A stretch of DNA of 64,000 bases from assembly GCA_013420905.1 (NCBI GenBank), contig JAAXNY010000005.1, positions 1,116,001 to 1,180,000 of the forward strand. Direction: 5' to 3'. The notes below the pieces were generated by a model that ran no database searches, was not told the DNA's origin, and worked only from the letters and a program-made list of their open reading frames with translations. The first letter of the stretch is position 1; each line of letters begins with the position of its first letter. The position numbers and the translations under genes are program-made. Positions 30,939 through 42,701 of this stretch are shown in pieces. This DNA is from Collybia mongolica. Taxonomy: Eukaryota > Basidiomycota > Agaricomycetes > Agaricales > Clitocybaceae.

Positions 30939-33900
30939 TCACTGGACATTAAACCGCTATAGGACATTCAGCCAAAAATAAGTAAAGTCTTGACGCTGTA
31001 GACTTACTGTTTTGAGGGCACGAATAAGGAGCCATTCCTCGTTCGAAACATCGGCCTTGAAAGAATTCTGGGGGTTTTCGACGGATCGTAAATATGGTTC
31101 GTGCCTGATCGGACGCGAGAAAATTTACCTTGAGCACGTCAATACTTTGGCGGGAGATGTGGCTCAGTAGCTCGTCCTTATCATCAAAATGTCGGCCGAA
31201 CATTTTTGCAGACTGATAGACTGCATGTTCGATCTTCACTGCCACACCAGCACCTGCCTGGGATTTCTTGACGATCTGCAAAAATAATATAACATAAAAC
31301 CAAGGAATAAAATGACGGCATTGCAGAAAAAAAAAACCTACATCCTGAGTTTTGTGATTAATTTCCAGTGACGTTCTGTGGCATGTCACGGTGAGATCCG
31401 GGCCGCACTAACATTCGGAAACTACAAGGACTCACATTTTGCCAAGTGGGATAATTTCTTTCTTCCCTGTTGTAGGATCGGTCTTGACCACAGCTAAAGG
31501 GGTACCCACCCGCAGTGTACCATCGAGGATATCCACACCCAAGATAATGGGATCTCGTTTACAGAAGGCAGCGATGATCTTGAGACGACAAGGCCAAACG
31601 GCTTGGGGCGCTGCATCTTTACGTTTCGCCTCTGTGATTTCCTCATTGTAGGCCTTGAATGAGTCAAACAGGTGGTAGATAATATCCGCTACAACGGACT
31701 GTCAATAAAATATCATGAATTAATTAATAGCTAACTCTTTACCTTTGAAGAGGCGAATCCCCATCTCCTCCGCTAACCGTTCCGCGTCCTTGTCGATAGG
31801 AACATCGAAGCATAAGATACAAGCTAGCTCTTTTGCCTTTTCTAACATAGTCGCTGAACGCATGACGTCCTTCTTATGGACCGGACCGATGTTGATACCT
31901 GATACGGGAATCTTGCTGACCTTGAGGAAATCAAGAAGAGCCTCCAGGGAACCAAGTGTTGAAGCCTGCACACAGACACCGCGACCTGACTTATCGATGC
32001 TGTTGAGTAGGGATGTCAAATCAGACATAACTTCGTCACGAAGGTCATCCTCATCATCATCTGGCCCAACAACGAGCAGGCGAGATCCAGCAATGGCCTT
32101 CTCAAGGTCTGGTGCGGTGATCTTGACCCCGAGTGCGGCCTTGACTTCCTTGTGATGGACGTAGGCAGACTAGGTGAAACGAATTGAGCAAGAATTCAAG
32201 ATACGATAGGTAATATTGGAGCTTGCCTTGATACGAAGCTCTCGTAATGGTTGTGGCGTAAGAAGTGCTCGAACCTGTGTCACGATAGGTCCATTGAGGC
32301 CACAAACGACAATTTTATCCCCTTCGCGAAGAATTCCGTTAGAAAGTACGACATCGATCGTGGTTCCAAGACCTTCGACGACCTTGACCTCGAGCACTGT
32401 GCATTCGAGCTCAGAAAGGTACATCAGCCGATCGCTCATGCGTTGTTGTGTGAGGTTAACAAGCAGCATAATCATATCAGGAATACCCTCCCCAGTGATT
32501 GCGGACGTGGGAACCAGTGACACATTGCGGCCCAGATTCTTGTTATCGTAGTAGAGACAGGCATTCAACCCTTCTTCTGCGAAGGCGACGATGGTCTTCG
32601 CCACACGATCTTCAAACTCGCGTTGCACGGATCGTGTTTGCTTCGCGAGTGATTCGCAGAACGCTCCATCAGGTGTGGCTTCCCAGCCGTACATACGATC
32701 GATCTGTAGGAGAGCTGTTATAGGATAGTATAGTATACGGGGCCATAACTGATCCGAACCTTATTAAGGGCAACGATGAAGGGTGTCTTGCGATCGCGGA
32801 GTAATCGGAGGGATTCCAACGTTTGAGCCTCAAGCCCGTGCTAGTAGAATTAGTAAGCCTTGCGTTCCTTGGCGTAATATATATGCCCTGTGCATACCAT
32901 GATATCGACAACAAGGATAGCAATGTTGCAGAGAGAGCTTCCACGTGATCGTAAGTTAGTGAAAGATTCGTGACCTGGCGTATCGATGACAAGTAACCCA
33001 GGAATCTTGTATTCTTGCGTATTGTCCTGGTAAAAGATGAATCGTGTTTTCCCTAGTCTATTAAAAAGGTCTTACTCTATTCATAACAAGTGTTTTCGTC
33101 TTGATGGCATCCAGAGGGAAGTACGTTGCACCAATCTGTTGTGTAATACCGCCGGCTTCGCCTTCTTGGACGTTTGTTTGACGAATCTAGGCTCCCCAAG
33201 CCGTTAGCACCCGAAGTGAGTGACCCGCCGAAAACACACCTTGTCCAAAAGCTTCGTTTTGCCCGTGTCGACGTGACCCAAGATGCAACAAATGGGACTT
33301 CGCAGGTCGTCCTTACTACGGGCGGCAAAAGCGGCCTCACGAGCCTTAGCCCGGCGTTCAGCAGCTTCGGCCTTCTTCTGCGCGGCCTGCTTCTGTGTCT
33401 GCGTCAGCTCCTCGTCAGATGAAGTGTCCTCGTCGGAGCCCTCTGAATCTGAGCTCGACGAATCCGAACTTGAATCGGAATCTTCCTCGGAAGAAGAATC
33501 GTCTTCAGATTCTTCGGGAGGCGGTGCCTTCGAGGGAGCTGCTTTCGAGGGAACCTGCTTGGAGGGGGGCGCCTTCGAGGCTGTAGCCGCCTTTGAAGGT
33601 GTGTCTTTCGTTGCAGGCTTCTGGGCAGCTTTCCCTATATATAAAAGTTAGTAGTAATTGAATGAATGAAACATATGTATCTCACCTTTCTGCGCTGGAG
33701 TAGATTTATTTTCGACTGGCGCAGGTGCTGATGCTGGGATAGATTCTGCTTCATCTTTCTCCTCCTCACTGGACGCATCCCACTCATCCTTTACCCCATC
33801 CACAGTAGGTTTATCCTCCTCACCACTACTAGCATCCCACTCATCCTTCAGGTCTTCTGTAGCTGCGGCTGCAGGGGCCTCTTCTGTGGCCGGGGACGCA

Positions 33901-35455
33901 TGAGCGGCAGGAGCCTCAGGTGACCTTGGACGTGATCCAGCCGTGGAGGATGCATCCTTTGCAACAGGCCCTTTCTTTTTACGATTGCCATAAACAACTT
34001 TCTTGGGTGCACCAGCTCCACTACCCGATGCTTGCAAGCCCTCGATTTGAACACCCGAAGCTAGAAGTGCTTGTTTCCGAATCTCCGCCATCTGTTTCTC
34101 CTCCTTTTGCTTTTTGGTTAGTAGGCGACCTTCTTTCTTTGCAATTTCTCGCTTGGCCTGTGGAACATGGATCAGTCTATGCATCAGGAGTAAGTTCACG
34201 AAAACGCGTACTTTCTCCTTGTCCTTCCTCTTTTGCCTTTCTTCCTCCTTTTTCCTTTCTTCCTCCTCTATCCGTCTCTCCTCTTCCTCTATTCGTTGTC
34301 TCTCTTCCTCCGCCAGTCGCCTCGCCTCTTCTTCAAGTCGCTTCTTCTCCTCCATCAGAGCTTTCAAACCGGCAAGTCTGCCCTTCACCTTCGTTGCGGT
34401 AGGTGCATGCGGTGGAGGAGGTGGAGGTGCCGATTCTTCATCTTTCTTAGCTTTCTTTTTCTTCTTTTTCTTCGAGTCAGCTTTTCCGCCGGCCTCCTCT
34501 GCCTCCTCATCCTCATCCTTTGCGGCGGCTGGCGTTATTGCATCCGTGGTTGGCACCGCAGGAGGTGTTGGGTCATTACTTCCTTCAGCAGCTTTCTTAG
34601 CGGCAGCCTGTGCCTTTTTCTTTGCCTAGTGAAGCCGAATAAGAACGCAAAATGACGGAATATAATCTGAGACGCGCCTTTTCACGCTCTTTCTTGAGTT
34701 TTTCCTTCTCCTTCTTCGACAGAACCTTGGGGCCTGTATCTTCAGCTTCCGAGGCATCATCATCCTTTGGCAAGGCGGAGGCTTCAGCAGGCGCTGGTGT
34801 GGATTTCTCTTCTGCTTAATGAAAATCAGGCGACATGAATTCATCGGAGCGATCTTTTAGCGCACCAGGTTTCTCTTCGTCCGTATCCGATTCGTGGGCT
34901 TTTGCCTTTTTACCCTTGCCCTTTTTGTCTTTCTTCTTCTTCTCCTTCACAGGACCCCATTCCTCGTCAGCCAGATCCTCTGCTGTAACTTGGATAGGGC
35001 CCTTCGAGACAGCAGCGGCTTCTCCATCCGATCCCTCTCCAGGCGTTGGCTCATCAACACCATTTACAGTGTCGACCGCTCCCTTCTTGCCCTTCTTCTT
35101 GTCCTTCTTCCCCTTCGTTGTGGCTTTGATCACCGACTAGAATAAAGTTGAACAGTTGATCATGCGATCGATGAGGATTCATACCATAAGCCCCCCATAA
35201 TCTTCTTCCTCCTCGTCGACCGCTGCGGTAGAATCCATGCTTAATGCAGCGTATCCGGAGAAGCCACCTTTTGGTCGTTCCACGTCATCAACGTCCTCTG
35301 TGCTGGTGGCGGCGACTACATTAGGCTTGACGTCTTCACCAGCCTTGTCCCTTGAAATCCAGTTAATATGGACACGACAAGGGTAGATCAGATTTCACAA
35401 ACCAGAAATCATCATCGCCCTTCTTTCCCTTCTTTCCCTTGTTTTTTGGTGCCAT
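30939..35455 (-). CDS. FUN12: Translation initiation factor eIF5B
   Basis: Seventeen exons (35455-35403, 35350-35185, 35136-34866, 34811-34678, 34625-34212, 34157-33686, 33634-33240, 33186-33076, 33026-32898, 32840-32760, 32703-32227, 32169-31743, 31688-31436, 31375-31342, 31275-31129, 31055-31008, 30956-30939) give 1209 residues. The first half is a Lys/Glu/Ser-rich, low-complexity region with a coiled coil around [15 protein letters not shown]. The GTPase domain follows: P-loop GHVDTGKT (about residue 622), [20 protein letters not shown] and NKID. Domains II to IV end in SRQSIDVLK and a short tail FNVQ. The factor promotes 60S subunit joining. The intron at 32170-32226 starts with GC, not GT, and that at 34626-34677 probably does too. 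The gene diverges from ARL2. Confidence 0.93.
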
Positions 35456-35633
35456 TATCACACTTAATCGAATGGATTGCGGCTTTTAGTGGTCCTCGCG
35501 CTGCAGTCAGCTATAAAGCAGTCACAGTGAGATTTCAATGTCATCGCTCCGGTTCCGAACCCGCTCACGTGGCTTCCGTCACCAAAAAAAAACTCGAAAT
35601 TACGCGAATAGCATCTCCCCAACATCGATTACC
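35456..35633. promoter_or_regulatory. Shared upstream region of eIF5B and ARL2
   Basis: Only 178 bp separate the two divergent start codons, so the core promoters must be very close or overlap. A poly-A/T tract lies near 35585-35592. No TATA box is obvious. Confidence 0.5.
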
Positions 35634-36567
35634 ATGGGTCTCCTCACGATTATACGGAAGAACAGGCAGAAAGAGAAGGAGATGCGTATTCTCTTCCTGT
35701 AAGCTCTGGCCGCCGCCATCTCGGCTTTACGTTCTCATATTTCACAGCGGCCTCGATAACGCAGGGAAAACCACGATTCTCAAAAAGTTGAATGGCGAGG
35801 ATGTCATGGGTATAAGCCCAACTTTGGGCTTCAATATCAAGACATTTGTGCATGGCAAGTGAGAGAACGCCAGCTTTGATCCTCGTGGTACCCGAGACTT
35901 GAGCTTTGGTTGACTTTGGTTTCCTATGATTAAAGGTACACCCTCAATATATGTATGTTGACCTTGAGCGCCACCTCGACCCCAGTTTCTCCGCTCATTC
36001 AGATCTGAACGACCGCTCTAGGGGATGTAGGTGGTCAGCGGACCTTGCGACCCTACTGGCGAAACTATTTTGAGCAGACGGACGCCTTAGTGTGGGTCGT
36101 GGACTCTGGCGACAGGATGCGCATGGAGGACTGTAGACAGGAATTACACAATCTTCTGACCGAAGATGTGAGGCTTTCCATCTTCACTTGCCCCGCACTC
36201 TCCACCCTGGCTCACGGCTATCACTTTGGGGCTTTGACAGCGGCTCGCTGGGGCGTCGCTCCTGGTTTTCGCAAATAAACAGGATCTGCAAGGCTCGATG
36301 ACTGACTCCGAGATTCGAGATGTAGCTCGTCCTTTCTCCTTGGTTTCTCCGAAATTTGAGCTCACTGTATGCTATGCCGTTTTCCAGGCCTTGAACTTGC
36401 GCGCGATCAAATCCCACCACTGGAAGATTTGGTCGTGCAGTGCAATGACAGGAGAAAACCTCGTAACGGGGTTAGATTGGGTGGTGGACGACGTAGCAGG
36501 TAGGTTATACTACAGTTCAACCTCAAAGCGCCAAGAGCGGCCAGCGTCCCTGCCTACCTTGGCTTAA
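35634..36567 (+). CDS. ARL2: ADP-ribosylation factor-like GTPase ARL2
   Basis: Six exons (35634-35698, 35748-35858, 35936-35952, 36022-36167, 36241-36321, 36388-36567) give 199 residues. Motifs of the ARL2/Alp41/Cin4 type are [20 protein letters not shown], the P-loop GLDNAGKTT, switch [25 protein letters not shown], and SAMTGENL near the end. In the family this GTPase regulates tubulin folding cofactor D and microtubules. The third exon is only 17 nt and encodes the start of the WDVGG strand. The last part after DDVAGRLYY runs about 15 residues past the usual 184-residue length; a further intron there is possible, so the stop at 36565-36567 is less sure. Confidence 0.9.
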
Positions 36568-39500
36568 CACACGAAGGGGGGGGGTCTAAGACTCAGCATG
36601 CATGGCGGCTTAACTGTAATACCTTATCTCCACCCATATACCTTGCACAATCAAGAATCCAATTTCCGCACCAGACTCGCACCATTTGGCTCCTCTTCCG
36701 ATAACTTTACCTTAGCGTTTGCGGGGGGTATCTGTATCAGCCGATGACGCCCCGTCCTCGAACACCCCATTAATCGGTGAATCATATTGATATTTCACCA
36801 AGTAAGGTAACCCTGCCCGGACAAATTCCGTTTGATGAATTCCCAATAAACGGTTGCCTTCAACCATGGCTTTCTTACGTCGTTTCCCGCGTTCAGGCTG
36901 ATTAGCTGTTCAGAGCCTTTTCCCCATCTTCTTTCTCATCGAAAACCCTGAGACAAGAAGACTTTTCTGTCCCCGTCTCTTCGCCGCAAGACTTTCTCAA
37001 ATTGGGAAAACCGTCAGGCAACCTGGGGAGCCTTTTTTTGATATCACAAATCTGTGATCTGACAACTTTACAACCCTTTTATAGGAGTTGACGTGCTGAG
37101 CAGGTGGTCAGCACATCCACGCGCAGTGCCGAGCTCAAGACATTCATCCTCGAGGGCCCTTGTTCGATAATGAAGACCCTTGCCGGATGCTTTCTCGAGA
37201 ACTCCACGCGCCCTGTCATATTTTGAATTACGTGTCCTCGACAGCGAGTGGTCTGATCCTCAACAGGGGTGGTCACATATTGATGACTATTTCCGCCTGC
37301 CAGTGGTGGCTCATGGTTCTGGATCCCACCTTTCTTTTTTTGCATAGCTCCCGGTGCGATTGGTCAACTCCCGAATGTTCATATGTACTTGTCCCTTCTA
37401 GCCTTCTGCCTGACTCGGCCTTCACGGAGAGTAAAAACGGGGTCGCCTGACGGCCTCTTTACATGTTACAGCCTTGAATCCCATATTGGGGTGTGCGCTT
37501 CAGGGAATCTAAATTGGGCCGACCGCCGATCGGATTGTTAGCTCGGGCTCTTATTGAGAAATCAACCAAGTTCAACACTTCGAAAATGACATAAGCCACA
37601 AAATCGGGCCCTTTTCAACGCCACGTTCTACCTCTTCTCCAATGATCCCACACCAACTCTATCTCGACAGAATATGCACAATAGACTCACCCTTACATTG
37701 GACCGCCCTGGCATGGAAGCAAGAGTTTGTGCGTTGTAGGGTTATAACCTTGCTAGTAAAGTGTGTTTTTCCTTCCGGGAGCCCAGCCCCAGATTTGGGA
37801 TGAGATCCGCGTGCAGGGTGGCATATACCTTGCTGAACGTTCCTCGAGGCGAATATCAGAACCCGAGTATTCGCCTTGGGTGGCTCTTAGAGCATTAGGC
37901 TATGTCGATTGATCGCCATGATGGTGGCCAGGCTAGTACCGAGTTTTTTTTTCCAGATCGTCTCAGGCAGCGGCGGGGTTTGATTGGCTGGCAGCCTGGG
38001 GTGTGTTGAAGCCAGCCATCAAAAACTCTCGACGTATGGAGATTCGGCCAGCGTAAATCAGCTTTATTCTCATCGCGCGATGTTCCAGCCCCACGTTGCG
38101 TAATGATAACATAGGCTGGAGTGGCTACGGCGCGTGGAGCTCGTGCGGGGGCGGCGGCACGTCAATGCTAAAATACACACACAATGAAGATCAGAAAAGT
38201 GAGAAGCGATTTGTGCCAGCGCTGTGAAATTCATGATGGGGTTATCTACGCGATGGTGAAACGACAAGTCACGTACGCCATGGGGAGGACTGAGACGGTG
38301 TGAACTCTGAACTAAAATCGAGAAAGATCAGAGTTGTGTCATTCAATTTTAGAAGTCAATTAAGGGGACCACGCAAACCTCCGACTTTAATCCAGTGAAC
38401 ATTCCAGGGTCGCATTTGGCAGTCAGGAATGAAGAGAAGCTGCTCAACCTGGTGAGCTACCTGGTAACAAGGGCGCGCTACTAGTGGTATTTTTAGGAGA
38501 CCAAGATAAAGAAAATATTTTGCAGAGCTGTCGCGGAGTTATGCGAAATAGAGTTGTGAGATATTGGAGAAAACTAAGACAAGAGAAGGCTTTGTACGGT
38601 TACTTGGAGCGCACGATAGGCCGGTCTATATGTGAGAACGGCACAAGGACGTTGTAAAACAAAACATATCACCCGATTGCAGGCTGAGCACATGGAAAGA
38701 TGGCTATTGCCTCCTCGCCTGATTTTCCGAATTTATCCGGAGTAAAGGAGCCAACGGTGAGGGTAAGATTTAGCTCGCAGCGGGGGCCTTGTTCGATTGG
38801 AGCGCAAGAACATGGAGACACGACGGAACGCATGCTTTTTTGGTTCTGAGTGGTAGCGAAGATGACGTTAAGATTGATTTTAAATGTTTGAACTATTCTG
38901 GGTCGCCTTCGAGGGAGAGTTGTAGGCGATCGTTCTGGAAAAGGAAGAGTAAGTCAAAAGGTTATCGAGATGCGGAGTCTGTTAAGAAAAGGAAAAAAAA
39001 AAAAAGAAAAAAGAAAAGAAAACTCTCCCATTCGCCTGGGGATCCTACCAGATCCCACGTCTGAAATCCTAGGAATCTCGGGATTCTGATGGGGTAAAAC
39101 CACGTGGGATAGGATTCCATGCCTTGTACCCAGTCGTAAATTGGCCTGCAGCCTGGGGTTCCGTCCAGCTGGTGAGTCTTCACAACTCATTTTTTTTTTC
39201 CTATTACGCCGTCCTGTCGGCAGAGGATCTGGAAGTTCTGCGTTTGTGATCGCGTGTTTTATGATTTCTTCTGAGAGTCCAACTTCCTTTCCAACCTCAC
39301 CCCCATTGAGTTGTGCCCATATCGAGGATGAGAACGTCCCTGAGGGCTCGAGAATATCCCTGTAGCCATGCCATGTTGTACTTACACGCTTTCATTCCGC
39401 TTTCATGCCTATGATTCATCGCGAATCGTCCCCCTTTGGGACCATGCAGATTTGTCTGCCATTCTACCGATCTTCATCCACGCATCTCCTCGAACACGGG

Positions 39501-39629
39501 AATTCACTTATTTATCCGTTGCGGGTCCACCGTTAAGGCATATATAAGGCCACTCATTTCTCCTCTCATTCCTTCACTCCACTTCGCCCTATATCCTCTC
39601 CGTTACTTCCCCACAGCTTCTATAAAAAG
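36568..39629. other. Long intergenic region without a recognised gene
   Basis: This 3-kb stretch is dense in stops in all frames and holds no recognised gene, tRNA or array. Notable are a G run near 36576, a long A/G tract at about 38984-39022 and a 17-20-nt inverted repeat with arms near 39042-39060 and 39101-39117. The last 100 bases are pyrimidine-rich, as expected upstream of a fungal gene. Confidence 0.45.
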
Positions 39630-41621
39630 ATGTCTGCACCATCTCCACAAACTTGTGTTCCATTTCCCTCTTCGTCAAAGGCGCTCCAGTCAACTTCGTT
39701 ATTCTCGCTCCCCCTCCTCAGTCCTCGTTCCTGGATTGTTTCCTTTGGTAAACCACCTCTCCATGGCCTGGTCGTGCTAGTTTATTCATTTTTACTCCTT
39801 CAGCGCGCTCCTCAATATTGTCGGTTCTCGACGACGCGATAACTCATGGTCACCTCACAATCTCCGATTCCGAAGGCACACGCTATTACGGAAAGTACCA
39901 AAAAGGATGCAATGATGTCCGCCTCCAAATCGTCAACGATAACTTCTGGTTGCGTATCATGTTGTAAGTCGCTGTTTGTATTGCATACACACCAGAACCA
40001 ACAACTAAATTACCTCCCATATCAGGTCTGGTGACCTTGGTTGTAAGGATATAAAGCCACCGATAAGCAGCTCAAACTAACATACCCTTTCAGTCAGTGA
40101 AGCTTTTATGATCGGTGATGTTGAAGTTTCCGACCTAAAATCCTGCATGACTGTGCGTCATCATTGCTAAAAACTTATCCTCTATACCTGGCAACTAACA
40201 TTACCCTATCTCTATTTCAGCTCTGGCTTGAGAACCAAGCTGGCATGGAAGACACACTCTCATCAACAGTCGCACGAGTCTCTTCGGCAATCTCCGGTCT
40301 ATATAACAGTTTCCTCGGCCAGACTCGTTCACAAGCGCGTCTCAATGCTATTGCCAGCTATGATCAGTCCAATGAACTATTCAAGGTCGGCTAATTCTTT
40401 ATGGGTCTCTAAACATGACTGACCGATATTTATCCAGGCTTTCCTCAGTAAAGAGATGATGTACTCTTGCGCACTCTGGGACGAGGCCGAAGGTGGTGTA
40501 CGTGGCGATCTCGTCTCCGGGCCCACCCCTGGTGATCTGGAGGCTGCTCAAATACGCAAGATCCGCCACGTCCTCAACAAAGCGCGTGTGAAGCCCGGTC
40601 ACCGAATTCTTGAGTTCGGCTCCGGTTGGGGAGGCCTGGCTATTGAGGTCGGTTACTTAAGGTGATAGTTATTCCCCAAACTTACAATTCCGTGCCTTTA
40701 GGCTGCGACTACTTATGGTTGCGAAGTCGATACTCTGACTCTCTCCGTGGAGCAAAAAATCCTTGCAGAAGAGCGAATCAAGGCGGCGGGGCTCGAAGGG
40801 CGCATCCGGGTCCACCTTCTTGATTACCGGGAGATTCCAGCCGAATTTGAAAAGGCCTTCGACGCCTTCGTCAGCATTGAGATGCTTGAGGTGAGCCCTC
40901 CCTTCTCCCCCATTGCGCCACAAGTGTGCTGATCAACAAATAACCTTAGCATGTTGGTGCCAAACATTACAACACATACTTTAAGCTCGTTGACTTTGCC
41001 CTGAAATCAACCCATGCGACTGCTGTTGTCAGCGCGTCGACGTTCCCCGAATCTCGGTATACCGGCTATCAGTGCGTCTTCATTTTTTTTTTTTTTCGCC
41101 CCATGATTCTTGAACTTACCGAATATGCAGAGCCGAAGACTTCATGCGCCGCTACATGTGGCCAAACTCCTGTCTGCCTAGTGCAACAGCACTCGTCACT
41201 GCTGCCCAAGTTGCATCACAAGGGCGTTTCACACTCGAGGGCGTTGAGAACCATGCAGCTCGTACGTCATACCTCCCGTGTTTTTAGGGAGAAGGACACC
41301 TTTTAAGCATACGCTTCTTTACCCAGACTACCCACGCACACTCCGAGAATGGGGCCGACGGCTAGACGCCAACCTCACACAAGATCTCATCTCGAAAGAC
41401 TACCCCGCACTCAGGGAGCGTGCTGACTACGACGCGTTCAAACGGAAGTGGCACTACCTCTTCGCTTATGCTGGTGCTGGATTCGCAAAAGGCTACATCA
41501 CTTGCCACATGCTCACCTTCATCCGACAAGTAAGGTTTTAATGCTCCGCTGTACGATCATCGTCTGACTGGGGTTGCGCCCACTTTTTTTCCAGAATGAC
41601 ATCCCCGAACGCTGCGATTGA
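39630..41621 (+). CDS. Cyclopropane-fatty-acid-synthase-like methyltransferase
   Basis: Eleven exons (39630-39747, 39804-39963, 40026-40039, 40094-40152, 40221-40385, 40438-40647, 40702-40890, 40950-41071, 41131-41261, 41327-41529, 41595-41621) give 465 residues, the usual size for the family. Its parts are an N-terminal domain with HGHLTISDSEGTRYYGK and SEAFMIGDVEV, then the SAM-binding motif HRILEFGSGWGGLAIE, then the family block FDAFVSIEMLEHVG, and the C-terminal FAYAGAGFAKGYI. It should transfer a methyl group from S-adenosylmethionine to the double bond of unsaturated phospholipid acyl chains, giving cyclopropane or methyl-branched products; which one cannot be told. Exon 3 is only 14 nt. 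The start at 39630 is supported by the phase of the first intron. Confidence 0.88.
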
Positions 41622-42701
41622 TTGGAATCACCTTTTCTGCTTCCGTTCTGTCATCCAGCATTTGTACAAAAACTTATCATCGCACTTGCACCGGAGTGTC
41701 TATCATTATTGAGTTATCGAGCTATCTTGGACGCTGTAGATTTCTAGATTATTTCTTTCTGGTCCATTCATCGTGGAATTATACCCATCAGCCGCATAGA
41801 AACCACATGTACTATATAGTCGCCACACACACAAAAATTCATTCCTCATTGTATCTGCTCCCGTCGCCTCTTCCCCATTTACAACACATCTCGGTATTTT
41901 TCACGTACTTAAATGGGGCCATCCGACTCAGGCCCATAAGCTTCGACTCGGGCAGGCAAAGTCCGTTCCAACAAGATTTCTCATGTTTTCTTCGGTCGGT
42001 GATAAGGCCCCGTTTTGTTCAGACCCTGCAATTGGGCCTCTCAGGTTCACAGGGGGAGTTTAGATGCAAGTGCTACCTCCTTTCGTCGAGTCTCAGCGGT
42101 GGATATACTATCTCCAATCGTGGAAATTTATACATCATGTCTGGAACAGTCTAGGGTGAACTGTGAGAGAGGAATCCCCGAAAGACGGGCCGTTGCACCC
42201 GCTGTCTGTGTTGCATATGACACCCTCACACCACGCTCATGCTCAGGGATGTGGGGAACGAAACAGGAACTTCACCGTCGGATCATGGTAGTGAGGTTCA
42301 GCATGGAGTGATTGTGGGGTGAACCAGTGACAGATGGTATGTATGAATGCCTTGGTGCGTTTTCAAGTCAATAACATCTTGTGTCAAAAAGTGTTGGTCC
42401 ACATTACTCATACAACTCTTCAAATGCGGGGCGCCGCATTCGAGGATGCCTGCTTAAAATATAAAAAGTGGTACTTCCGCTTGTCAATATATTCAAGTGC
42501 GGCTGCCCCCGCACCTATTATGGTAGATTAGTGTGTTCTTTAAGGCTGGAGAAGGAAGGATGGTGGTGCAATGCGATAGATGTAACATACATATAGGTGA
42601 TAATGCACAGAAAATCTAGAATAAAAGCGATCGTGTGGGTATCAGTCGTGTAGAAGTATTTCCAGTAAGTTATTATAATGATTGAGGTCATGAATGGAGC
42701 A
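41622..42701. other. Convergent region between methyltransferase and kinesin
   Basis: About 1.1 kb that holds the two 3' ends. The ORF at 41618-42154 overlaps the end of the methyltransferase gene in another frame and resembles nothing, so it is treated as spurious. Confidence 0.45.

Noticed and set aside
33920..34655. Several plus-strand ORFs of 140-171 codons rich in Ser, Phe and Leu
   Set aside because: They are the reverse complement of the Lys/Glu-rich low-complexity part of eIF5B, which automatically yields long open antisense frames.
41618..42154. Plus-strand ORF of 178 codons after the methyltransferase
   Set aside because: It overlaps the final codons of the methyltransferase in another frame and shows no motif; it is probably 3' untranslated sequence.
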